A model generated the notes under the pieces. The model was not told the origin of the DNA. It ran no database searches and was given only the letters and a program-made list of their open reading frames with translations. A DNA stretch of 25,657 bases. Source: a virus. Where the stretch lies: the IMG/VR virus record IMGVR_UViG_3300027908_000047, positions 1-25,657 of that record; one strand, written 5' to 3'. Position numbers and translations under genes: made by a program. Below are positions 21,234 through 25,657 of the stretch, one piece after another (within the stretch, counting starts at the first letter, position 1; each line of letters opens with the position of its first letter).

Positions 21234-21278
21234 TATCTAACTTTTCTAGGTTTTAGTGCAAGCAAAACTTAGGAAATT

Positions 21279-22136
21279 ATGAACTACCAGAAGTGTGAAA
21301 CTCAAAACTCCCCAAGAATCCATCATCACCGCCTCGATAAAGACTACTCAGTTCTAGCTAATCATGGCGTAGAAAACCCTAATCTTTCCTATGCAGCCAA
21401 GGGATTACTTTGGTATATGCTAAGCAGAGAATCAACTTTTGAAATCCATACATGGCATTTATCTAAAATCTATATTGGTAAGAAAAGAGGTAACAGTAGA
21501 GATGCAGTACAAATACTTTTAAAAGAGCTTCAAGAACAAGGATATCTTACTCATCAAGTCTATAAAAATGAGAAGGGACAATGGCAGCATAGATATGATA
21601 TTTATCCCCTTCCTCACAGTGAGTTTAAAATAAAGTTTCCCGAACAGGATAAGGCGTTGCCGGATAAGGCGGTGCCGGTAAACTGCCATGTATTACCTAT
21701 TACTGAGTTACCTATTACTGAACAACATGTTTTGTTTGTTAAGGAATCGTCGCCTGTTGCTCCTCTTCCGATGAAAAAGAACACAAAAAAACAAGGACAA
21801 GAAGAACAAATGCCTAGAACGAAAGAGAATCTATATGCTCAATGCGTATTAAATAAAAAAGACTGGGTCAAAGAAGAGATCGAAGAAGCTTGGAAAATCC
21901 TTGAAGAATATCCATCTCCTGTGACAAACTGGTTCAACTTTTGCGATGGTACTATAAAAAACCTCCGAAAGATGCATAAAATAAAACAAATAGATGAGAA
22001 TAAATCATGTCAGAATTCAGAAGAAAAATTACCCTTGAAAAAGCCATTATTCAATATCAAAGAAAAAACTTCGGAGACAGATACTGCGGCGCATCCCTTA
22101 GCCAATTGGAGGCAGGAGATGGGGTGGGAGAAATAA
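21279..22136 (+). CDS. Winged-helix phage replication protein
   Basis: This 285-residue protein has AGGA about 7 nt before its ATG. Residues about 20-105 form a winged-helix-like domain: LDKDYSVLANHG, then LSYAAKGLLWYMLSRESTFE and SRDAVQILLKELQEQGYLTH, ending in a strand RYDIYPLP. The helix-turn-helix plus 'AAKGLLxYML' opening is common to phage replication-initiation proteins. A Pro/Ser-rich linker with a duplicated LPITE motif (about 139-148) leads to a C-terminal helical part (about 185-235, VKEEIEEAWKILEEYPSPVT) resembling the DnaT/DnaD helper type. It probably binds origin DNA and recruits the loader encoded next. Confidence 0.75.
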   Translation: MNYQKCETQNSPRIHHHRLDKDYSVLANHGVENPNLSYAAKGLLWYMLSRESTFEIHTWHLSKIYIGKKRGNSRDAVQILLKELQEQGYLTHQVYKNEKGQWQHRYDIYPLPHSEFKIKFPEQDKALPDKAVPVNCHVLPITELPITEQHVLFVKESSPVAPLPMKKNTKKQGQEEQMPRTKENLYAQCVLNKKDWVKEEIEEAWKILEEYPSPVTNWFNFCDGTIKNLRKMHKIKQIDENKSCQNSEEKLPLKKPLFNIKEKTSETDTAAHPLANWRQEMGWEK

Positions 22137-22618
22137 TATTAGAGTTTATGAAAAATCCAAAAAATATGTTAATTTATCATGGAAATCCTGGAATCGGTAA
22201 AACTTATCTATGTGCTGCGATGACTGAATGGGCTTTACGAGTTTTTGATACAAGAAGATACCACCGCGAAGAAAGCATTTTAAGGCGGCTACGTTGCGGT
22301 ATCAGTGATGGGCAGGGTGATTACCTTGTCGCGCTAGAATATCTCATTGACGACGAACTGGTGATGCTTGACGACGTAGGATCTGGTATTAACCCAAGTA
22401 AATTAACTTATAGAGATTTGGAATTCCGAAGAGAAGTATTTTTTAGCTTTTTAGATTATCGCTACAACTCCGGAAAGCCAACGATTATCACAAGCAATTT
22501 TACTAAAGATGAATTTGAAAAAGTTTACTCAGAAAGAATATGTGATCGATTATTTGCCAAAGAAAACACTATAATAAGTATATTTGATCAAGAAAGTAAG
22601 CGAAAAATAGGAAAATAA
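22007..22618 (+). CDS. DnaC-like helicase loader ATPase
   Basis: This 203-residue protein has AAA+ motifs in order: Walker A GNPGIGKT (59-66), Walker B LVMLDDVG (118-125), sensor-1-like TSNFT (162-166) and box VII SERICDRL (175-182). The N-terminus includes GDRYCGASL, matching the region before the ATPase core in DnaC-like loaders. It would load the host replicative helicase at the phage origin. The start lies inside the preceding gene, a 130-nt out-of-frame overlap, with only a weak AGATGAGA site. It ends about 100 nt before a third rightward frame. Confidence 0.88.
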   Translation: MSEFRRKITLEKAIIQYQRKNFGDRYCGASLSQLEAGDGVGEIILEFMKNPKNMLIYHGNPGIGKTYLCAAMTEWALRVFDTRRYHREESILRRLRCGISDGQGDYLVALEYLIDDELVMLDDVGSGINPSKLTYRDLEFRREVFFSFLDYRYNSGKPTIITSNFTKDEFEKVYSERICDRLFAKENTIISIFDQESKRKIGK

Positions 22619-22725
22619 TTCACTTAACCTTTAGCAAGATATCAAGGACGCCATCGCACAATTGAGGTGAAAAAACCTTGTTATGCGAAGTAAAAACAAA
22701 CATGCAACCAAACCTATAGGAAACC

Positions 22726-23316
22726 ATGACAAATTCAGATACCCCTGCCGGAGCCAATCGAAATTCGAAGACTTCTGCACAAATAGAATCAGACATTTTA
22801 CGTGACCTTATTTATTCTTATATTAATGATTATTTGGATACTAAACCTTCCAACCCCACCGCTCCTTCATCTGCCCATACTGAGAATCCGAAACGCCGCC
22901 ATCAGGACGAAAGTCGCTCTCAGTTATCGCTAGATACCGAAATGCATCACTCCCGTGGCTCGTATAATCATGAAATGGCTTGTCCCCGTACACCCGAAAC
23001 TTCTCATTGTAGGACTTCCGGTAATTCTCCAGACACTTCAAACCATGCTTACACTTCTCCTCGTCAAACCAGCAGCGACTTAAAAGCATACGTACAGATT
23101 CTATACCAGATTCAAGACTTAATCGAGGAGCTACACGAAAATTTAGACCCAACCTTCGCGCAGTCTCAAGTCTTGTCTTCCCTGTTGTCAACTCCCTCGC
23201 TTGAATATCGTGTGGTGCTACGTGAAGATCATATACACATCCGGTTTCGCGACGGTAATCATCCAGAACACGTGCATAGTGAGCTAATCCTTCACCGCAA
23301 TTTTCATAGTAATTAA
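22726..23316 (+). CDS. Candidate 196-aa protein antisense to terminase
   Basis: The frame opens at an ATG with AGGAAACC just before it, 107 nt after the DnaC-like gene and in the same direction. Its first 38 codons lie outside the terminase gene. The remaining 476 nt run antisense over the last third of terminase, including the nuclease domain. The protein is Ser, Thr, Pro, His and Arg rich and lacks recognised motifs. Its C-terminal stretch (DLKAYVQILYQIQDLIEELH, about 118-137) looks helical. Long antisense frames in conserved genes are often incidental, so this is a low-confidence call resting on start site, context and an open length of 197 codons. Confidence 0.3.
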   Translation: MTNSDTPAGANRNSKTSAQIESDILRDLIYSYINDYLDTKPSNPTAPSSAHTENPKRRHQDESRSQLSLDTEMHHSRGSYNHEMACPRTPETSHCRTSGNSPDTSNHAYTSPRQTSSDLKAYVQILYQIQDLIEELHENLDPTFAQSQVLSSLLSTPSLEYRVVLREDHIHIRFRDGNHPEHVHSELILHRNFHSN

Positions 23317-24172
23317 TTAAATGTATCTCTTTTTCAACAAATTGTGCATACCATATTGCAGTGCTGTCCCCTACCCCCAGGTCCCAGTAAGTTCGAACAG
23401 GAACTGCTGGGTCAAATGGCACTTTACATATTTGGCCTTTTATGCGAAGCTGTTCCATCTGCCTACCATAATAGGAGCCTTCTTGTCCTCTGTTAAAATT
23501 GCAGTAAAATTCCTGTTGTATCATGTCATCTGGCATACCTTTGCGGCGCTCAGACTCAATTTGCTCCGTAGTAAGCACACCCGTTTCTTTCACTGTAAGA
23601 ATTTCAAAGAACCATTCATCAGGATTGCGCTTGGCAATTTCAGCAAGTTCCTTACCATGATTGGCACCACGCGGAGTGTAAATGAATGCGGCCCACCCAC
23701 CATTAGCAGCAAGAATAGGCTTAATGAAGTCGTAAGCCATCGGATCCATCAAGGACCACTCGCTAAATACTACACCCCTAGGATTTGTACCCATGATGGC
23801 ATCGTAACTGTCCGCACCTATCAATTGTATCAGGGATTGTCCTTTGGCACCATTGATCCAGATCTTCATTTCTGTGTTATTTGGGTTCCCGTCTATAATT
23901 GCCTTTGGAATATAGTCGAGCATCCTTTTGCCATCGTTCGTCATACCATCCCAAATAACCCTCTTGGCTTGCGCGAAACTAGGAAGGAAGTAGTAATATG
24001 TCCCCGGCTCTAAATATGCCCGCTTGATCATATAGTTCCACATCGTAGTGTCTTTACCACCTCGGCGATGGACAACCCAGCATACGTTCCGGCAGCCGTT
24101 GTCTAGTGCTTGTAATACTTTTTCTTGATATGGTCGAGGTTCGTACCCGTAAGGAAGCGTAATTGTTGTCAT
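22841..24172 (-). CDS. terL: Terminase large subunit
   Basis: This 443-residue protein has the motor and nuclease signatures of large terminases. Walker A is VHRRGGKDT (34-42), in the R-R-x-G-K-D-T style. Walker B is GVVFSEW (133-139). Motif III is FIYTPRG (163-169). In the nuclease domain, YWDLGVGDSTAIW (262-274), DLHVAPHD (315-322) and HDYTSHGSDAFRY (401-413) carry the metal-binding Asp residues. It packages DNA through the portal. AAAGG stands about 9 nt before the ATG. Two 10-bp direct repeats and the tRNA-array terminator lie upstream. No small subunit is visible beside it. The 3' third is overlapped antisense by a 196-codon frame. Confidence 0.93.
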   Translation of the reverse strand: MTTITLPYGYEPRPYQEKVLQALDNGCRNVCWVVHRRGGKDTTMWNYMIKRAYLEPGTYYYFLPSFAQAKRVIWDGMTNDGKRMLDYIPKAIIDGNPNNTEMKIWINGAKGQSLIQLIGADSYDAIMGTNPRGVVFSEWSLMDPMAYDFIKPILAANGGWAAFIYTPRGANHGKELAEIAKRNPDEWFFEILTVKETGVLTTEQIESERRKGMPDDMIQQEFYCNFNRGQEGSYYGRQMEQLRIKGQICKVPFDPAVPVRTYWDLGVGDSTAIWYAQFVEKEIHLINYYENCGEGLAHYARVLDDYRRETGCVYDLHVAPHDIQARELTTGKTRLETARRLGLNFRVAPRLSLESGIESVRMLLSRCWFDEEKCKHGLKCLENYRKSYNEKFRVYGDKPFHDYTSHGSDAFRYLAITESDFRPDGGVSDSQYGQMKERWGWKV

Positions 24173-24202
24173 TTGTAAAAGCCTTTTTTTAGAATCTTAC
24201 CC

Positions 24203-24234
24203 ATAACTTATTCTTGAATTATGTACAACTTATT
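24203..24234. repeat. Two 10-bp direct repeats, 22 bp apart, upstream of terminase
   Basis: ATAACTTATT (24203-24212) and ACAACTTATT (24225-24234) differ at one base and start 22 bp apart, about two DNA turns. They lie between the tRNA terminator and the terminase start and may mark a regulator or RNA-polymerase-specific site. Confidence 0.35.
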
Positions 24235-24283
24235 TGAAAAAGAAAGGCCAGCTATATGGATACCTACTTCCACATAACCGGCC
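24235..24283 (-). terminator. Terminator of the tRNA array
   Basis: On the minus strand GGCC (rc of 24280-24283) and an adjacent 8-bp stem with one mismatch pair around TACCTACT-type loop bases, closing with GGCC and then TTTCTTTTT. It follows the last tRNA-like gene and precedes terminase. Confidence 0.7.
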
Positions 24284-24319
24284 ACATCTCAAACGGAATT
24301 ATTATTATGCAATAAAGTG

Positions 24320-24384
24320 GGCCGAAGCTAGGAATCGCACCTAGAACAGAGATTTTTTACATCATCTTGCTTTCTTTCTTCGGT
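24320..24384 (-). tRNA. Degenerate or D-arm-less tRNA-like gene
   Basis: The acceptor strands CCGAAG/CTTCGG pair six bases (the outermost A-C pair does not), and the T arm CTAGG-TGCGATT-CCTAG is intact. Only 33 nt separate acceptor and T arm, against about 42-45 in a normal tRNA. No D arm forms. The only anticodon-like stem is AGAT/ATCT with a 10-nt loop. No anticodon can be assigned. It is probably a decayed tRNA, or a tRNA-like element at the end of the array. Confidence 0.4.
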
Positions 24385-24388
24385 ATAT

Positions 24389-24459
24389 GGTGATAGGAGA
24401 GAATTGAACCCTCATACTACGAACCACAATCGTCTGCATTACCATTATGCTACTATCAC
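24389..24459 (-). tRNA. tRNA-His(GTG)
   Basis: This 71-nt gene has a perfect 7-bp acceptor (GTGATAG/CTATCAC), D arm GCAT/ATGC, anticodon loop TTGTGGT with GTG, and T arm GAGGG-TTCAATT-CTCTC. C73 is present as expected for His. The base at -1 is T, so the usual G-1 is not encoded. The 3' CCA is absent. Confidence 0.85.
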
Positions 24460-24460
24460 A

Positions 24461-24531
24461 TGCTCTCTGAAGGAATCGAACCTCCGCAACTTGAGTACAA
24501 AACAAGAGGACTACCATTATCCTAAAAGAGC
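24461..24531 (-). tRNA. tRNA-Thr(TGT)
   Basis: This 71-nt gene has acceptor GCTCTTT/AGAGAGC, D arm GGAT/GTCC, anticodon loop TTTGTAC with TGT, and T arm GGAGG-TTCGATT-CCTTC. The 31-39 pair is T-T. Discriminator A; no CCA. It abuts the His gene with one base between. Confidence 0.8.
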
Positions 24532-24601
24532 TTACGGGCCATCAAAGAAAGGACTACTGTGTCGTGTGGGTCTCTGGCATTAGCACCGTACACATGTCCA
24601 T
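24532..24601 (-). other. 70-nt tRNA-sized spacer without a tRNA
   Basis: The gap between the Thr and Ala tRNAs is the length of one tRNA but has no T arm or anticodon arm. On the plus strand GGAC and GTCC can close a bulged hairpin. It may be a decayed tRNA or a processing spacer. Nothing else is seen. Confidence 0.3.
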
Positions 24602-24672
24602 TGGAGAAGGCAGGAATCGAACCTACACCTAGTACTTGCAAAGCACCAACACTACCATTATGCAACATCCCC
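24602..24672 (-). tRNA. tRNA-Ala(TGC)
   Basis: This 71-nt gene has acceptor GGGGATG/CTTCTCC, including the G3-U70 wobble that identifies alanine tRNAs, with one T-T mismatch. The anticodon loop is TTTGCAA with TGC, and the T arm is GTAGG-TTCGATT-CCTGC. Discriminator A; no CCA. Confidence 0.88.
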
Positions 24673-24675
24673 GTT

Positions 24676-24746
24676 TTGCCTCGCAACGACTCGAACCCCA
24701 TCTAATAGAATCAAAGTCTACTGTGCTACCATTACACCACAAGGCA
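24676..24746 (-). tRNA. tRNA-Gln(TTG)
   Basis: This 71-nt gene has acceptor TGCCTTG/CGAGGCA with the U1-A72 pair typical of Gln, D arm GTG-x-GCAC, anticodon loop CTTTGAT with TTG, and T arm TGGGG-TTCGAGT-CGTTG (one G-G mismatch). Discriminator A; no CCA. Confidence 0.85.
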
Positions 24747-24749
24747 GCT

Positions 24750-24932
24750 CTAATCTTTTGAAAGCAACTTAAGCATCTCTTGAAAGGCACCTCGATCACA
24801 CTCTAAAAACTGCGACCAACTTTCATCATAAGTCAGACCATCATCGTATTGATTTTCCTTATACCATCTTATTTGACGATACAAAATTCCTTTCAATCTC
24901 TGAAGTGTATCTGAATCTTTGCAAGGACACAT
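24750..24932 (-). CDS. 60-aa protein inside the tRNA array
   Basis: It begins MCPCKDSDTLQRLKGILYRQ and ends EMLKLLSKD. AGG lies about 8 nt before the ATG. It fits exactly between the interrupted tRNA-like gene and tRNA-Gln. The protein is helical, with a Cys-Pro-Cys start and an acidic, Tyr/Trp-containing middle (YDDGLTYDESWSQFLE). No family is recognised. Its placement within the array suggests co-transcription with the tRNAs. Confidence 0.55.
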   Translation of the reverse strand: MCPCKDSDTLQRLKGILYRQIRWYKENQYDDGLTYDESWSQFLECDRGAFQEMLKLLSKD

Positions 24933-24949
24933 AAATCAACCTATCTAAA

Positions 24950-25077
24950 TGAAGAAGGAGGGACTCGAACCCCCGCGCTGCACGAAAACGATACCAGGTT
25001 TATACTATTACGCACAGGCTAGGTATTCCCCACACCACCATCGCTCGTCCCGGCTCTACCAACTGAGCTACTTCTCC
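24950..25077 (-). tRNA. Interrupted tRNA-like gene (128 nt)
   Basis: The acceptor arms GGAGAAG and CTTCTTC pair along all seven bases (one G-U), D arm GCTC-AGTTGGTA-GAGC and T arm GGGGG-TTCGAGT-CCCTC are normal, and discriminator A follows. The part that should be a 21-22-nt anticodon arm and variable loop is about 77 nt. Within it ACGAGCGAT and ATCGTTTTCGT can pair imperfectly, and ATACC pairs with GGTAT. No anticodon loop with T33 can be placed. It could be a tRNA with an insertion, a fusion of two tRNA halves, or a tRNA-like RNA. Confidence 0.5.
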
Positions 25078-25134
25078 TTAAAAAGCGGTCTTACATCAGG
25101 ATTCCTCACTTAAGTGGACCCATCTAATGCCGCA

Positions 25135-25209
25135 AGCCGGATGCAGGAATCGAACCTACCCATGGCCTCCTTGTTAGGGAAGCTGCTTTCACCAGTTAGC
25201 TAATCCAGC
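25135..25209 (-). tRNA. tRNA-Val-like with anticodon AAC
   Basis: This 75-nt gene has acceptor GCTGGAT/ATCCGGC and anticodon arm CTTCC-CTAACAA-GGAGG. That arm closely resembles bacterial tRNA-Val (CCTCC-CTTACAA-GGAGG) but carries A at position 34. T arm GTAGG-TTCGATT-CCTGC. Discriminator T is unusual for Val. No CCA. Confidence 0.65.
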
Positions 25210-25213
25210 ATAT

Positions 25214-25286
25214 AGGCTCATGATGGAATTGAACCACCGACATTTTGATTAACAGTCAAATGCTCTAACCACTGAGCTAATGAGCC
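25214..25286 (-). tRNA. tRNA-Asn(GTT)
   Basis: This 73-nt gene has a perfect acceptor GGCTCAT/ATGAGCC, D arm GCTC/GAGC, anticodon arm TTTGA-CTGTTAA-TCAAA with GTT, and T arm GGTGG-TTCAATT-CCATC. Discriminator is T rather than the usual G. No CCA. Confidence 0.85.
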
Positions 25287-25288
25287 GA

Positions 25289-25360
25289 TGACCCTAGTAG
25301 GAATTGAACCCACATCCCTCGTTTAATAGACAAGTGCTTTACCCAGTAAGCTATAGGATC
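25289..25360 (-). tRNA. tRNA with anticodon ATT (Asn-like)
   Basis: This 72-nt gene has acceptor GATCCTA/TAGGGTC, D arm GCTT/AAGC, anticodon arm CTTGT-CTATTAA-ACGAG with ATT, and T arm GTGGG-TTCAATT-CCTAC. The anticodon loop differs from the neighbouring Asn tRNA only at position 34 (A for G). Discriminator A; no CCA. Confidence 0.65.
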
Positions 25361-25370
25361 AATATCTAAA

Positions 25371-25499
25371 CTAACACTTGCCTTTCTTTTCCATCTTGTC
25401 CATCTTCTTATCTTGCACCTTATCAGCTTTCAATAATACTTTGTTATCTTTTTTTGCTTTGTCGATGTCTTTTTCTACTTTATTGATCAATTTGTCCAT
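25371..25499 (-). CDS. 42-aa Lys-rich helical protein
   Basis: It begins MDKLINKVEKDIDKAKKDNK and ends KKMDKMEKKGKC. AGGAG stands 6 nt before the ATG and overlaps the stop of the preceding gene, so the pair is probably coupled. It is a single charged helix of the kind often seen as small Lys-rich phage proteins near tRNA arrays and head genes. The function is unknown. Confidence 0.75.
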   Translation of the reverse strand: MDKLINKVEKDIDKAKKDNKVLLKADKVQDKKMDKMEKKGKC

Positions 25500-25508
25500 G
25501 TTTTTCTC

Positions 25509-25657
25509 CTATTTGATTTGTTTTTCTAGCTCTTCGATTCTTTGTGACAACTTGTAAATTTCATAAGCAATGTCAGCATGGTATCTATCTTGATTATCCG
25601 GCCATTTAAACTCATCTAATTTACCATATATCCATGACTTACGAAACTTCTCTTTTT
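25509..25657 (-). CDS. Partial hypothetical protein (C-terminal 48 residues)
   Basis: The open frame enters at the right edge and ends at the TAG at 25509-25511. The visible part has KSWIYGKLDEFKWPDNQDRY followed by a helical, Glu-rich end with RIEELEKQIK. The AGGAG for the downstream 42-aa gene overlaps its stop. No start is visible. It is supported by codon continuity and coupling only. Confidence 0.6.
   Translation of the reverse strand, partial: KEKFRKSWIYGKLDEFKWPDNQDRYHADIAYEIYKLSQRIEELEKQIK

Larger units (their letters stand above)
21127..21251 (+). other. Structured leader element bounded by a perfect 10-bp inverted repeat
   Basis: ACCTAGAAAA (21127-21136) is the exact reverse complement of TTTTCTAGGT (21242-21251). 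Between them lie an AGGGC-x-GC / GC-x-GCCCT stem (21142-21166) and the smaller pairing CTATG/CATAG. The element sits between the divergent portal and replication genes, 22 nt before the ribosome site of the first replication gene. It could be a 5' UTR structure controlling the replication proteins, a structured RNA on either strand, or part of an origin. The pairing is visible; function is inferred. Confidence 0.45.

Noticed and set aside
23321-24013. 230-codon rightward frame antisense to terminase
   Set aside because: It is codon-aligned opposite the conserved terminase core, has no ribosome site and lies wholly inside the gene. It is explained as a mirror of terminase codon use.
1-25657. 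CRISPR arrays, rRNA genes, insertion sequences
   Set aside because: No regular direct-repeat/spacer units, rRNA-like sequence, transposase or terminal inverted repeats with target duplications were seen. The repeats found are fibre-domain codons or the regulatory motifs listed.

Overview
The window is a stretch of a tailed-phage (Caudoviricetes) genome or prophage, most likely with a podovirus-type short tail. The evidence is a large terminase with intact ATPase and nuclease motifs, a P22-type portal, a scaffold-like protein, an N4-gp56-type major capsid protein, a gp10-like tail hub, a run of long helical ejection-type proteins, fibre proteins, and no tape-measure or contractile-sheath genes. 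The DNA is moderately AT-rich. The host cannot be named from the sequence. A lipobox and sigma70-like promoters fit a bacterial, probably Gram-negative, host. None of the phage tRNA genes encodes its 3' CCA, so the host must supply a CCA-adding enzyme.

Layout from left to right. (1) 1-600: a partial leftward gene and a small leftward ribbon-helix-helix-like protein (313-558). (2) 600-2100: a rightward early operon with a sigma70-like promoter whose -35 box lies in a palindrome. It encodes a 45-aa membrane peptide, a RecB/Cas4-like PD-(D/E)XK nuclease, an ERF-family annealing protein and a tiny lipoprotein, and ends in a terminator. (3) 2100-21000: the leftward late operon, read from right to left as portal, a block of six or seven small unknown genes, a 136-aa protein, scaffold, coat, two paralogous beta-rich virion proteins, adaptor and tail-hub proteins, three ejection-type proteins and fibres. 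Many junctions are TAATG or similar stop/start overlaps, which suggests translational coupling. (4) 21000-22700: a rightward replication cassette (winged-helix initiator-like protein and DnaC-like loader) with a structured leader, inserted between portal and terminase. (5) 22700-24200: the leftward terminase, with a long antisense ORF over its 3' third. (6) 24300-25657: a leftward array of tRNA and tRNA-like genes plus small genes, closed by a terminator at 24235-24283.

The early operon supplies recombination (exonuclease plus single-strand annealing). The central cassette supplies helicase loading. The leftward genes build and fill the capsid. The tRNAs probably adjust host decoding. No DNA polymerase, endolysin or integrase is visible in the window.

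The less ordinary items are: a 20-aa membrane micropeptide gene with its own promoter and RBS on the strand opposite the late operon; a 42-bp motif repeated upstream of the scaffold/coat and fibre genes; a roughly 125-nt element bounded by a perfect 10-bp inverted repeat at the start of the replication operon; a tRNA-like gene interrupted by about 55 nt; two tRNAs with A at position 34; and the antisense ORF over terminase.
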